From contig NZ_UWOP01000001.1 of the NCBI RefSeq assembly GCF_900604485.1, positions 2,002,369-2,066,368 of the forward strand: a stretch of 64,000 bases of DNA, written 5' to 3'. A model generated the notes under the pieces. That model saw only the letters and a program-made list of their open reading frames with translations. It was not told the DNA's origin and ran no database searches. This document shows, piece after piece, positions 9,043 through 16,691 of the stretch; position 1 is the first letter of the stretch, and every line of letters starts with the position of its first letter. The stretch is from Enterococcus mediterraneensis (GTDB lineage: Bacteria > Bacillota > Bacilli > Lactobacillales > Enterococcaceae). The position numbers were made by a program, and so were the translations under genes.

Positions 9043-9271
9043 ACGATATATACCGTTTATACCAGTAGCTACTATTGAAGCCGCCGTCTCTGGTGATTCA
9101 ATTGCCATGTCCATCGTTCTGTCAAAATATCAAAATTATATATCACGATTAGCCATGAAACCAGTCTATGAAGAAGAAAAAGGAATGGTTATGTACGTAG
9201 ATGAATATATGCGTAGACAACTGGAAACGAAATTGATTGAGAAGATACTTGAATTTGACACAACTCGTTAA
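9029..9271 (+). CDS. Helix-turn-helix protein, Tn916 Orf8 type
   Basis: 80 residues. FIPVATIEAAVSGDSIAMSIVLSKYQNYI and the C-terminal VDEYMRRQLETKLIEKIL closely follow the pattern of Tn916 Orf8. The ATG at 9029 overlaps the end of the sigma-like gene, implying coupled translation. It has no recognisable enzymatic motif; a regulatory role is inferred from its constant position next to Orf7 in such elements. Confidence 0.72.
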   Translation: MKQNKRYIPFIPVATIEAAVSGDSIAMSIVLSKYQNYISRLAMKPVYEEEKGMVMYVDEYMRRQLETKLIEKILEFDTTR

Positions 9272-9531
9272 AGTATTTGTTCCCTTTCCTTTTCATTCTA
9301 TGGAAGTTTTCTATCAGTTTAAAATAAAGGATTTCCATAAGCTGAAAATAGCCTAACGCTCTTTGACAAGTGAATAGTAAATCTATCAGTACGTGTAGAT
9401 TGCGATTTTCTAGTTACGCCATGACAAAGTTATTCTTTGAGCGACAAATTTAAATATGAAAATCATAACTACGATAATGATACTTCCGTAACCAAATTGG
9501 CCCGCCATAACTGGGGGGAGGTGAAATTCCT
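9272..9531. other. Intergenic control region of the conjugative element
   Basis: About 260 bp between the Orf8-like gene and the next possible start. No supported ORF was found. In Tn916-type elements this position holds regulatory sequence between orf8 and xis. I see no strong consensus promoter or terminator here. Confidence 0.35.
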
Positions 9532-9729
9532 ATGTGCTTTGGCAAAGCAGCTGATAGATCAGAAAAATTACTATTTTCATATTTCGATTTTTGTTGGCAT
9601 ATTTTTCATGCAAATTCTGTTTTTCTAGTCCGTTTTGATGGGGTACTGGAGTGGTTTTTTACAATTTCAAGGGGTACTGAGGTGGTCGTTTCTAATTTGA
9701 TAGAGAAGGGTGATGGAGTTGGAAGTTAA
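9532..9729 (+). CDS. Possible small ORF overlapping the xis-like gene
   Basis: A 65-codon frame starting ATG at 9532 behind a very strong GGGGGGAGGTG site. Its composition is odd (Cys, Phe and Trp rich) and it runs 17 bp into the xis-like gene in another frame. It may be a translated leader or coupling peptide rather than a functional protein. No family recognised. Confidence 0.3.
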   Translation: MCFGKAADRSEKLLFSYFDFCWHIFHANSVFLVRFDGVLEWFFTISRGTEVVVSNLIEKGDGVGS

Positions 9730-10027
9730 AACAAATGTTAATTCTCTGGAAATAGAGTTCTATTCAATTTTACAAAAAAAATTGGAAGATTACACGGAAA
9801 AATTGCTTGCAGTTAGTCATTTACCTCTAGTATTAACAAATACTGATTTAAAGCGACTATTTCAGATAAGTGATAGTACACTGAACCGTTTAGTAAAACT
9901 TGGTGAGTTTCCTCCATGTTGGTACGGGATTCGAGGACACTATTTTCGTGATGATGTTTTAGAATGGATGAGAAAGAGTGATTCAAATGATTATCGTGAA
10001 CAGCTTCGTATATTGCGTTCCTTATAA
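9713..10027 (+). CDS. Excisionase-like MerR/AlpA-type DNA-binding protein
   Basis: 104 residues with a winged-helix excisionase-type motif in the second half: LTNTDLKRLFQISDSTLNRLVKLGEFPPCW, then RGHYFRDDVLEWM. This is longer than Tn916 Xis (67 residues) and has an extra N-terminal coil. It sits directly before the integrase, where it would act as the recombination directionality factor. The ATG at 9713 is used; the GTG at 9710 is also in frame. The ribosome binding site is weakly spaced, fitting coupling to the ORF in front. Confidence 0.65.
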   Translation: MELEVKTNVNSLEIEFYSILQKKLEDYTEKLLAVSHLPLVLTNTDLKRLFQISDSTLNRLVKLGEFPPCWYGIRGHYFRDDVLEWMRKSDSNDYREQLRILRSL

Positions 10028-10130
10028 TATTTCATTTCTTCTATACTTGCGGTACAATTCGTATATAGAGAATAAGAGATTTTATATTTTTCTGCTTAAG
10101 GGGTTCTTCTCTCAAGGGAGGAATCAATAA

Positions 10131-11309
10131 ATGGAAAAAACAGATCGATTCAAGAAGCGAATCAGTTCTACTGGTAGGATCACATGGTACTTTCAAGCGT
10201 ATCGAACAACAAGACGTGGCTTTAATTCAAAACGTGAGGCACAACTCGCTTATCTTGAAATGGAGAAACAACAAAGGCTTAAGAAAAAAATTGTTGCAAG
10301 CAATGACAAATTTAGTGTTGTAGGTGAGCAATGGTTTCAATATTACTGTTCGTTAAATGAGCAAAAGGAAACAACCTATGATAAGCGAGAAGAACAATTA
10401 AAAATTATTGATCGATGGATTGGTGATAAAAAATTGTCTGATTTGTCACCAGAGTGCCTTCAAGAACTGCTTTTTACTCTAAAGGAATGTGGCGTTAATG
10501 GAACAAATGTGGGCTATGCCAAAAACAGTTTACAATCACTTATTCAAGTTCTGAATATGGTTTTCAAATATTGTCAAAGAAAGAATTTAATAAGTGAAAA
10601 CCCAATGAAGTCTGTGAGAATGCCAAAATATCAGTTAACGGTAAGTGATTTAAAAGAAGCCGTGAATAATATTGAGGACAAGTTTCTTACTGTCGATGAA
10701 TTGAGAACTTTTTTGAATTATGGCATTGTTCATGAGGAATTACCGATGTCTGTCCTGTTCCATGTTCTATTTTATACTGGTTGCCGTGTCAGCGAGGCGC
10801 TTGCTTTACAGCCTGGAGATATAGATTTCAAAAGAAATGAAATTCTATTCTATAAGCAAACGGCAGTTAAAGGTAAGAGTAAGGAGTTTCGGATTGAAAC
10901 TACTAAGACAGTTAGCTCTGCTAGACGAGTTCTAGTAACTCCTCTAGTCATGGAAAAACTACAACAGTTGATTAAGGCTTTGGATGAGATGAGGAAACAT
11001 TACAGGTTTACTATAGAAGAAACATATTTGTTTGTGTATCTTGATTCTAGTAAACGTGGTGTTCCTTATCGTCGAGAGTATGTAAATGATCACGTCAAAC
11101 GCTGTGTGAATCGCTCAGGAATTAATAAGCCATTTCATACTCATTTAGCTCGTCATACAATGGCAAGCTTAGTAGCGGAACACTGTAGCTGGGAAGTCTT
11201 GAAAGGTCGCTTAGGCCATACTGACCAAACAACTTCGAAAATTTATCGACACTTAACGTCAAATGAAAAGGTAAAACCTCTGATTGCTTTTAGTTCTTTA
11301 GAGAGTTAA
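10131..11309 (+). CDS. int: Tyrosine recombinase (integrase) of a Tn916-like element
   Basis: A 392-residue tyrosine recombinase. The N-terminal arm-binding domain (about 1-60, SSTGRITWYFQAYRTTRRGF) and a SAM-like core-binding domain precede the catalytic domain. The latter has Arg in TGCRVSEALAL (about 220), HLARHTMA, the LGHTDQTTSKIY box and the nucleophile Tyr in IYRHLT. It drives integration and excision of the element. It starts at 10131 after GGGAGG. Being the last gene, it marks the right end of the element. Confidence 0.9.
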   Translation: MEKTDRFKKRISSTGRITWYFQAYRTTRRGFNSKREAQLAYLEMEKQQRLKKKIVASNDKFSVVGEQWFQYYCSLNEQKETTYDKREEQLKIIDRWIGDKKLSDLSPECLQELLFTLKECGVNGTNVGYAKNSLQSLIQVLNMVFKYCQRKNLISENPMKSVRMPKYQLTVSDLKEAVNNIEDKFLTVDELRTFLNYGIVHEELPMSVLFHVLFYTGCRVSEALALQPGDIDFKRNEILFYKQTAVKGKSKEFRIETTKTVSSARRVLVTPLVMEKLQQLIKALDEMRKHYRFTIEETYLFVYLDSSKRGVPYRREYVNDHVKRCVNRSGINKPFHTHLARHTMASLVAEHCSWEVLKGRLGHTDQTTSKIYRHLTSNEKVKPLIAFSSLES

Positions 11310-11365
11310 AAAAGCGGAGAAAGCACTGGTATTACAGGATTTTTGAAAAACGATTTTTTAACAAA

Positions 11366-11383
11366 GTAGTCAATATGTAGTCA
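11366..11383 (+). repeat. Possible integrase arm-type direct repeats
   Basis: Two copies of GTAGTCA, 11 bp apart (one helical turn), lie 57 bp after the integrase stop. This is where arm-type binding sites of such elements are found. The exact attachment site could not be defined. Confidence 0.35.
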
Positions 11384-11477
11384 GAGGCAACAAAAATCTT
11401 TTTATATCAATACTTTAACGACTTTTCACAAGTATCAAAGAAATCCGTCGTTAATCATTCGTTATCGAATGTACGGA

Positions 11478-11505
11478 AAAGCCCTTGTTTCCAAGGGCTT
11501 TTTTC
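11478..11505 (+). terminator. Rho-independent terminator at the element junction
   Basis: AAAGCCCTT and AAGGGCTTT flank a 5-base loop, followed by a T-run. It may belong to the chromosomal gene that precedes the insertion site rather than to the element. Confidence 0.75.
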
Positions 11506-11626
11506 TTTTTGTTTTAAAACTATTATTCCGTCTAATTGTCCAACATTCGAAACTATCAACAGAGCTCTTTCCTTTATCAAAACCCAAATCTATTAGATAA
11601 TATACGATAAATAGGGAGGGATTTTT

Positions 11627-12367
11627 GTGAAATTAGCGATCCGCAAACGGCACGTAGGAAATATTCCTGTACTGGAGGTAGTCGATGAGAACGCGATATA
11701 CGACCCGTTGCCGTTATTGATTTATTATCATGGGTGGCAGACTACTAAAGAGCTTGTGCTGACGCAAGGAAGAAAATTAGCAAGAGCCGGTTTTCGTGTG
11801 ATTTTGCCGGATGCGGCGAATCACGGAGAAAGAAAGACTCGGGTTTCGGAGATTCCTTCGCTGACTTTTTGGAACAGTATCCAGACAAATCTGTTTGAAT
11901 TCGGCTATTTGGTGGATTATTTCGAAAATCTTGGTCTTTCTACAGGTGAGATCTATGTAGGCGGAGTTTCGATGGGCGGGATGACGACTTGCGCATTATT
12001 GACACAGCATCCGCAGATCAAAGCCGCAGCTTGTGTGATGGGTTCGCCTGCGCCGGTGGCTTATCGGCAGCGTATCACCACTCATGCGGAAGCGGCGGGT
12101 TTTTATCTGCCGCCGGATTATGAAAAATTACTTTCTTGGATCGAAGTTTACGATCTATCTTTGCATCCAGAATCATTGGCTCAGCGTCCGCTTTTATTTT
12201 GGCACGGAATTTCTGATATAAAAATTCCTATCAAGCAAGTGACGTCTTACGTCGAGAAAAATCCCAATGAACGGATCACACTGATCCAAGAAGACGAGGG
12301 ACATCTAGTAAAAGGCGCTACGATGGACAGAGTAAGAGACTTCTTTGTGGCGGCTAGAGAAGAGTAG
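11627..12367 (+). CDS. Alpha/beta hydrolase, YitV-like
   Basis: 246 residues with the prolyl-oligopeptidase-like alpha/beta fold. LIYYHGW is the oxyanion strand, GVSMGGM holds the nucleophile Ser, WHGISDIKIP the acid and EGHLV the His. No signal peptide. The start is GTG at 11627 behind GGGAGGG. The best-known relatives are the YitV-type hydrolases of Bacillus, of unknown substrate. This is the first clearly chromosomal gene after the integrated element. Confidence 0.75.
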   Translation: MKLAIRKRHVGNIPVLEVVDENAIYDPLPLLIYYHGWQTTKELVLTQGRKLARAGFRVILPDAANHGERKTRVSEIPSLTFWNSIQTNLFEFGYLVDYFENLGLSTGEIYVGGVSMGGMTTCALLTQHPQIKAAACVMGSPAPVAYRQRITTHAEAAGFYLPPDYEKLLSWIEVYDLSLHPESLAQRPLLFWHGISDIKIPIKQVTSYVEKNPNERITLIQEDEGHLVKGATMDRVRDFFVAAREE

Positions 12368-12494
12368 AATCTACCGCCAGTAAGAATGCACACAAAAAAA
12401 TCCCCATGGTTACCGTTTTGAAGCTGAGATACAGTAAAAACCGCTAGTTTCTTTCACTATTTTAAGCTATAATTCCTAGCAAGAGGTGAAGAAC

Positions 12495-12962
12495 ATGAGT
12501 CAAGACAAACAAGCAGATTATGAACTGTTATTGATGCAGCAAGAAGGATTACTAGAAGCAGAGCAGGATTGGATCGCGACATTATCCAATTCATCAGCAT
12601 TATTGAATGGATCATTGAAAGATACAGTATTTGCCGGATATTATCTTTTTAACGGCGAGGAGCTGGTCTTAGGACCATTTCAAGGAAAAGTATCCTGTAC
12701 GCGTATCAAAATGGGTAAAGGAGTTTGCGGCGAAAGTGCAGAAAAGCGCGAGACAATGATCGTCGGCAATGTTAAAACACATAAAAATTATATTTCCTGC
12801 GATTCTGCGGCTATGTCAGAAATCGTAGTTCCTATGATAAAAGATGGACAGCTGATCGGTGTGCTGGATATCGATAGTGGGACAGTAGATACTTATGATG
12901 AGGTTGACCGCGAATTCTTAGAGAAATATGTCGACCTATTGCTGGAAAAGACAACGATGTAA
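12495..12962 (+). CDS. msrC: GAF-type free methionine-(R)-sulfoxide reductase
   Basis: 155 residues, one GAF domain. The three cysteines of the fRMsr family are present at 68, 78 and 102 (in [24 protein letters not shown]) with the same 10 and 24 residue spacing as the known enzyme. The protein should therefore reduce free Met-R-O using thioredoxin (EC 1.8.4.14). The start ATG at 12495 follows AGAGGTGA; an upstream GTG in frame is less likely. It is a single gene ending in a strong terminator. The product belongs to oxidative stress repair. Confidence 0.85.
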   Translation: MSQDKQADYELLLMQQEGLLEAEQDWIATLSNSSALLNGSLKDTVFAGYYLFNGEELVLGPFQGKVSCTRIKMGKGVCGESAEKRETMIVGNVKTHKNYISCDSAAMSEIVVPMIKDGQLIGVLDIDSGTVDTYDEVDREFLEKYVDLLLEKTTM

Positions 12963-13006
12963 AAAAGCTTTCGGACTATTGAAAAATGGTCTGAAAGCTT
13001 TTTTAT
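12963..13006 (+). terminator. Terminator after msrC
   Basis: AAAGCTTTCGGAC pairs with GTCTGAAAGCTTT, followed by a T-run, immediately after the stop codon. Confidence 0.85.
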
Positions 13007-13324
13007 TAAAATTAGAATTTAAAAATGAGTATTTTGCAATAAAAATCTATAAGAAAACGCTTTATTAGTTTTTGTATGAGATAAAAATAGTTTTCTATAC
13101 TTATATTTAAACAATATAGTCTAATTTTTAGGTAGTAATGAAACTTCCGTAGAAAATTCGGAAAAACGCTAAGTATTCATTGAAACGCATAGGATAGCCT
13201 ATTTTTTATTCTGTTTTAAATAAAAAAATATATTTTTTTGATGCTTTTTTCTTTTCTTTGTTAAAGATTAATGATATATTAATTTCAGATTAAAAATTAA
13301 AAAATGATTATAAAGGGGTTAATT
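13007..13324. other. Long AT-rich leader of the small-protein gene
   Basis: About 320 bp, very AT-rich and without ORFs. It includes AAGAAAACGCTTTA near 13051, GGAAAAACGCT near 13160 and TTGAAACGC near 13179, which resemble partial cre or repeated operator cores. The paralog at 51380 has a GAAAACGCT core in its own long AT-rich leader (on the opposite strand). Confidence 0.35.
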
Positions 13325-13552
13325 ATGAATAAAGAAAGTATTATGCTAGGACATGCTTATGAATGCCAACCAGTTGGATTACAACGTCGTGTTGTAGGAG
13401 AAGTCATAAAAAAAATGGAAAACTGTTTAGTACTAAGTGTTGATCGGTATGATATGATCGATCACGATGAAATACAGGAACGTTTTGGGAAAGTAGTCGT
13501 TAAATATTCCGAAGTATATGGAAAAGCGTTAGTAGATTGCTTCTTCAGCTGA
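13325..13552 (+). CDS. Small cytoplasmic protein of unknown function, paralog 1
   Basis: 75 residues, no signal or membrane segment. The pattern I-LGHAYECQPVGLQ-RVVGEV ... LVLSVD ... VVVKYSEVYGK is mirrored by the 72-residue protein at 51380-51598 (IGKTYLCKPIGIK-EVIGFV ... VLITVE ... MLVKYEDVFEE). Alternating hydrophobics suggest a small beta-barrel. I do not know the family. The start ATG at 13325 follows AAAGGGG. It is monocistronic. A nucleic-acid- or protein-binding role is possible but unsupported. Confidence 0.65.
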   Translation: MNKESIMLGHAYECQPVGLQRRVVGEVIKKMENCLVLSVDRYDMIDHDEIQERFGKVVVKYSEVYGKALVDCFFS

Positions 13553-13636
13553 TAGATTTATCTGCTGAAGAGAAAAACAGGAACTCTAAAAGCAGAGAAA
13601 TCACTAGACTTTTTGTTACAATAGATCATCAAATGA

Positions 13637-13697
13637 AATACAGCCGCTAAAAGCTCACGGACAAGTCGTGAGTAATAGCGACTGTATTTTTTATTTT
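13637..13697 (+). terminator. Large terminator hairpin
   Basis: AATACAG-CGCTA ... CTCACG, loop, CGTGAG ... TAGCG-CTGTATT, followed by T-rich sequence. It lies about 85 bp after the small-protein gene and is probably its terminator; a short independent RNA cannot be excluded. Confidence 0.65.
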
Positions 13698-13771
13698 TAG
13701 ATGGCATTAGTAAATGCGGCTAAAAATTGCTATATCTGGTTATCCTACAGAGATATATTGGATCAGAAAAA

Positions 13772-13820
13772 AGGCGAAGACTGATTCTATTTAAATGAGA
13801 ACCAGAACTTCGCTCTTTTT
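13772..13820. terminator. Bidirectional terminator
   Basis: GGCGAAG-CTG-TTCT pairs with AGAA-CAG-CTTCGC, with T-runs on both sides. It serves the minus-strand DUF378 gene and backs up the plus-strand terminator at 13637. Confidence 0.7.
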
Positions 13821-13826
13821 CATCTA

Positions 13827-14045
13827 TTAAACTCGATCGTTTTCAGGCTGTCTTGATAGCATTGGAATGAACTTCAAGCAGTAAATAGCAGCAATACCTA
13901 CTACTACGTAAATGATTTTCGCTAGGATCTCTGTTGATCCGCCAGCGATAGAAGCAACTAAATCATACTCAAAAAGTCCCACCAACAACCAATTGATTCC
14001 ACCGATAATTAATAAAATCAGCATCGTAATATCCAAATATTTCAT
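13827..14045 (-). CDS. DUF378 small membrane protein
   Basis: 72 residues with two hydrophobic helices. MLILLIIGGINWLLVGLFEYDLV is the typical DUF378 signature, and the second helix is about 40-60. The function of this family is unknown. AAGGAGG precedes the ATG at 14045. Single gene, closed by the bidirectional terminator. Confidence 0.8.
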   Translation of the reverse strand: MKYLDITMLILLIIGGINWLLVGLFEYDLVASIAGGSTEILAKIIYVVVGIAAIYCLKFIPMLSRQPENDRV

Positions 14046-14232
14046 TATTTTTCCTCCTTTTTGACTGATTTCAGGGTACCATAGTGGATAAAAGCGTCAT
14101 AATCATCTGCTTGTTCAAAGATTCTTTATATGGATATGCGCCTCAGCGTGAGAAAAAGTGAACTTTCAAATAGATGTTCTATAAAAAAGTAATCAATAAG
14201 ATTTCCATCTGACTGAAAAGGATAGTACGCAA
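14046..14232. other. Intergenic region between DUF378 and MazG-like genes
   Basis: No ORF. It holds the upstream region of the minus-strand DUF378 gene. I see no distinctive operator. Confidence 0.3.
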
Positions 14233-14271
14233 ACACACCTTCCACTGACTTTTAATGGAAGGTGTGTTTTT
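14233..14271. terminator. Terminator of the MazG-like gene
   Basis: Perfect 12-bp stem ACACACCTTCCA/TGGAAGGTGTGT directly after the minus-strand stop. The T-run is better on the plus strand, so it may work both ways. Confidence 0.7.
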
Positions 14272-14282
14272 GTGGAATACTG

Positions 14283-14624
14283 TTATCTTTGAGTGTTCAA
14301 AAAACTTTCTAAATTAGGGTCTTGTCTATATTTGATGGATGCAATTTTGTCTTTATCTATGATCACTTTTGCTAAATCGATTTGATTGATGCTTGCGATA
14401 GCCAGCGTGTAATGGACCACATCCGCCAATTCTTTTTCCAACGAGGTATCTCCGGTATTCATTTTCCGGCCGTCTAATTGATTGAGGGCTTCGGCGACTT
14501 CACCGATCTCTTCTACTAATTTCATGAAAAGGCTGGTTGTTTCAACTTTTCCTTCGTACTTTAATGATAAATATTTTTGCAGAATATCAAAGGTCAGTTC
14601 TGGTTTATTAGATCTATTTTGCAT
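14283..14624 (-). CDS. MazG-like nucleotide pyrophosphohydrolase
   Basis: 113 residues, all-alpha NTP pyrophosphatase fold. The Mg-binding motif is seen as EEIGEVAEALN (about 37-47) followed by ELADVVHYT (about 65-73), the EExxE ... ExxD arrangement of MazG-type enzymes. Such proteins hydrolyse aberrant (d)NTPs to NMP and PPi. The substrate here is unknown. It stands alone between terminators. Confidence 0.75.
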   Translation of the reverse strand: MQNRSNKPELTFDILQKYLSLKYEGKVETTSLFMKLVEEIGEVAEALNQLDGRKMNTGDTSLEKELADVVHYTLAIASINQIDLAKVIIDKDKIASIKYRQDPNLESFLNTQR

Positions 14625-14765
14625 GGCGCACGTCCTTTTTTCTTTAGTATAACAAAAGAATTTTATTGTCGCCTAAGTTTCTTAGAGAGACTTACATTTT
14701 TGAATAGGGAACCTGTGATCATCATTTTATCCTATTAAAAATCATGTATCGCTAAAACTTCAAAA

Positions 14766-14780
14766 GTGACAAAATGTCAC
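14766..14780. promoter_or_regulatory. HrtR-type operator 1
   Basis: Perfect palindrome GTGACA-aaa-TGTCAC, overlapping the -35 hexamer. The half-site TGACA-N3-TGTCA is the one reported for the heme sensor HrtR of Lactococcus lactis. Confidence 0.7.
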
Positions 14781-14794
14781 TCGTGCGCTATACT
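14766..14794 (+). promoter_or_regulatory. Promoter of the heme-efflux operon
   Basis: GTGACA (-35 like, 14766-14771), a 17-nt spacer and TATACT (14789-14794). The -35 hexamer is itself the left arm of operator 1, so repressor binding would block RNA polymerase directly. Confidence 0.7.
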
Positions 14795-14802
14795 GTTTTT
14801 CG

Positions 14803-14817
14803 GTGACAAATTGTCAC
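14803..14817. promoter_or_regulatory. HrtR-type operator 2
   Basis: Second perfect palindrome GTGACA-aat-TGTCAC, just after the expected transcription start and 37 bp centre to centre from operator 1. Confidence 0.7.
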
Positions 14818-14851
14818 TCGTTAGCAATCAAAATCAAGGAGGAAAAAATAG

Positions 14852-15925
14852 ATGTTTTTAGCAATGAAGGAAATCCGTTATTCAAAATTGCGTTACGGCT
14901 TGATTATCGGCATTATGTTTTTAGTTGCGTATGTCGTGTTCATGTTATCGGGTCTAGCCAACGGACTTGCAGAAGAATTCAAAAAAGCGATCGATGATTG
15001 GGACGGCGAAGAGATCGTTTTGTCGGAAGATGCCAATCAGGTATTTGCCGCTTCACAATTAATCAGAGGAGATATAGATCATATTGAAGGAAGCGAAAAA
15101 GCGCCGATCGGTTTATACAGCGGTGCTGTGAAAGGGAAAAATAAAGAAAATGTCACTGTGTTCGGCACGTATGACGATGCCTTTTTACTGCCTAAGCTGA
15201 CAAAAGGACATCTCTTCAAAGAAAAAAATGAAATCATTATTTCACAAAATTTAGCCGATTCCGGGTATAAAATAGGCGATAAAATCAAGGTGGGAAGCTA
15301 TAACGATTCTTTGAAGATCGTCGGGATCTTCCCTGAAACATATTACACCGTTTCACCGGTCATTTATACTGATCTGGATACGTGGACCGCTTTGAAGTAT
15401 GGCAAACAGCCGTTTTCATCCAAAGACGAACAGCCGATCAATGCTATCGTTACGAAACATGAAGCCAAATTTACTAAAGATACTCCGTCTAAAGAACTGC
15501 AAAAATTGACGATCGATGAGTTTATCGAAAGTATCCCAGGCTATTCTGCTCAGAACATGACACTTAACGCTATGATTTATTTCTTGTTCTTAGTGGTGGC
15601 GGCAGTCGTCGGGATATTTATGTACGTGATCACATTACAAAAGACAGCGATCTTTGGTGTGATGAAAGCACAAGGTGTCCGCAACAGTTTTATTACAAAA
15701 TCATTGGTAGCACAGTCATTTATCATAGGACTTGCAGGAGTGGTGCTCGCTGTTGTGTTTGCTTATTTGATCAGCTTGGTTTTACCAGCCGCAATGCCGT
15801 TTGCCGTATTTTGGTCGCAATGGTTATTGTATAGCGGGATCTTGATACTTGTAGCAATGATCGGCGGAGTCTTTTCTATTCGAACGATCGCTAAAGTCGA
15901 TCCAATCACGGCAATAGGAGGTTAA
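14852..15925 (+). CDS. hrtB: Heme-efflux ABC permease, HrtB-like
   Basis: 357 residues, MacB/FtsX-type permease. One membrane helix near 15-38, a large extracytoplasmic domain (about 40-245) and three C-terminal helices (about 247-270, 288-312, 322-345). Length and topology match HrtB, which extracts heme from the membrane. The next genes are its ATPase and a TetR regulator, the set known from lactococcal and enterococcal heme resistance. AAGGAGG precedes the ATG. Heme is inferred from operon and operators; another amphiphile is possible. Confidence 0.75.
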   Translation: MFLAMKEIRYSKLRYGLIIGIMFLVAYVVFMLSGLANGLAEEFKKAIDDWDGEEIVLSEDANQVFAASQLIRGDIDHIEGSEKAPIGLYSGAVKGKNKENVTVFGTYDDAFLLPKLTKGHLFKEKNEIIISQNLADSGYKIGDKIKVGSYNDSLKIVGIFPETYYTVSPVIYTDLDTWTALKYGKQPFSSKDEQPINAIVTKHEAKFTKDTPSKELQKLTIDEFIESIPGYSAQNMTLNAMIYFLFLVVAAVVGIFMYVITLQKTAIFGVMKAQGVRNSFITKSLVAQSFIIGLAGVVLAVVFAYLISLVLPAAMPFAVFWSQWLLYSGILILVAMIGGVFSIRTIAKVDPITAIGG

Positions 15926-15931
15926 TGGAAA

Positions 15932-16627
15932 ATGAAAAAAATATTGACAATGAATAAAATCGTTAAAACGTTTGGCTCCGGTCGGACAGAGGTGACTGCA
16001 TTGAAAGGCATCGATTTTAGCGTCAAAGAGGGTGAGTTTATCAGCATCATTGGTCCTTCTGGTTCTGGAAAAAGCACTTTTCTGACAATTTCAGGTGGAC
16101 TGCAGACGCCGACTTCCGGTGAGATCATGATCAATGGCCGTTCCTTTAATGGACTTTCAGAAAAGAAACGGGCAGATTTGCGGTTTGAAGAAATCGGCTT
16201 TATTCTTCAAAGTTCCAATCTGATCCCATTTTTAAAAGTAAGTGAACAATTTGAATTAGTCGATCGTGTCACACAGAAAAAAGAAAAATCTGAAAAAATC
16301 GATAGATTATTGCGTTCTTTGGATATCGAATCCTTAAAAAACAGCTATCCTAAAGATCTATCCGGCGGTGAAAGACAGCGTGTGGCGATCGCCCGTGCAT
16401 TATACAATGACCCAAGTTTGATTTTAGCGGACGAACCGACGGCCAGTTTGGATACGGATCACGCCTATGAAGTCGTAAAACTTTTAGTAAAAGAAGCCCA
16501 TGAAAAGCAAAAAGCGACTGTCATGGTCACCCATGATGCTCGAATGATCCAATGGAGCGATCGCGTTTATCGTATGGAAGACGGTTATTTAGTGGAAGCC
16601 GACAAGAAAGAGCTGATTCCTTCGTAA
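15932..16627 (+). CDS. hrtA: Heme-efflux ABC ATPase, HrtA-like
   Basis: 231 residues, LolD/MacB-class ATPase. Walker [10 protein letters not shown] (about 44-52), Q-loop ILQSSN, signature [15 protein letters not shown] (about 143-157), Walker [13 protein letters not shown] and switch His in VTHD are all intact. It starts at 15932, 6 bp after the permease stop, with AGGAGG inside the permease end. It powers the HrtB permease at the cytoplasmic face. Confidence 0.8.
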   Translation: MKKILTMNKIVKTFGSGRTEVTALKGIDFSVKEGEFISIIGPSGSGKSTFLTISGGLQTPTSGEIMINGRSFNGLSEKKRADLRFEEIGFILQSSNLIPFLKVSEQFELVDRVTQKKEKSEKIDRLLRSLDIESLKNSYPKDLSGGERQRVAIARALYNDPSLILADEPTASLDTDHAYEVVKLLVKEAHEKQKATVMVTHDARMIQWSDRVYRMEDGYLVEADKKELIPS

Positions 16628-16691
16628 AGTGCCAAAATATTTCATGACAAGAAAGTTCATTGCACGTATAATCGGTAGAGGAGGGATGCAG

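Larger units (their letters stand above)
11310..11626. other. Integrase-chromosome junction region
   Basis: 317 bp without a gene. It holds the direct repeats at 11366, a short palindrome CATTCG/CGAATG at about 11456-11471 and a terminator at 11478-11505. The right end of the conjugative element should lie between the integrase stop and that terminator. No tRNA or recognisable gene 3' end is visible. Confidence 0.4.

Noticed and set aside
9437-9628. 63-codon ORF before the xis-like gene
   Set aside because: Needs a TTG start without a ribosome binding site; the overlapping ATG ORF at 9532 has a far better site.
11310-11480. tRNA or gene 3' end as attachment site of the conjugative element
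   Set aside because: No cloverleaf, T-arm or recognisable C-terminal coding sequence was found, so no attB gene is claimed.
13553-13700. Independent small RNA after the 75-residue protein gene
   Set aside because: The TACAAT box has no adequate -35 at proper distance; the hairpin is explained as the gene's terminator.
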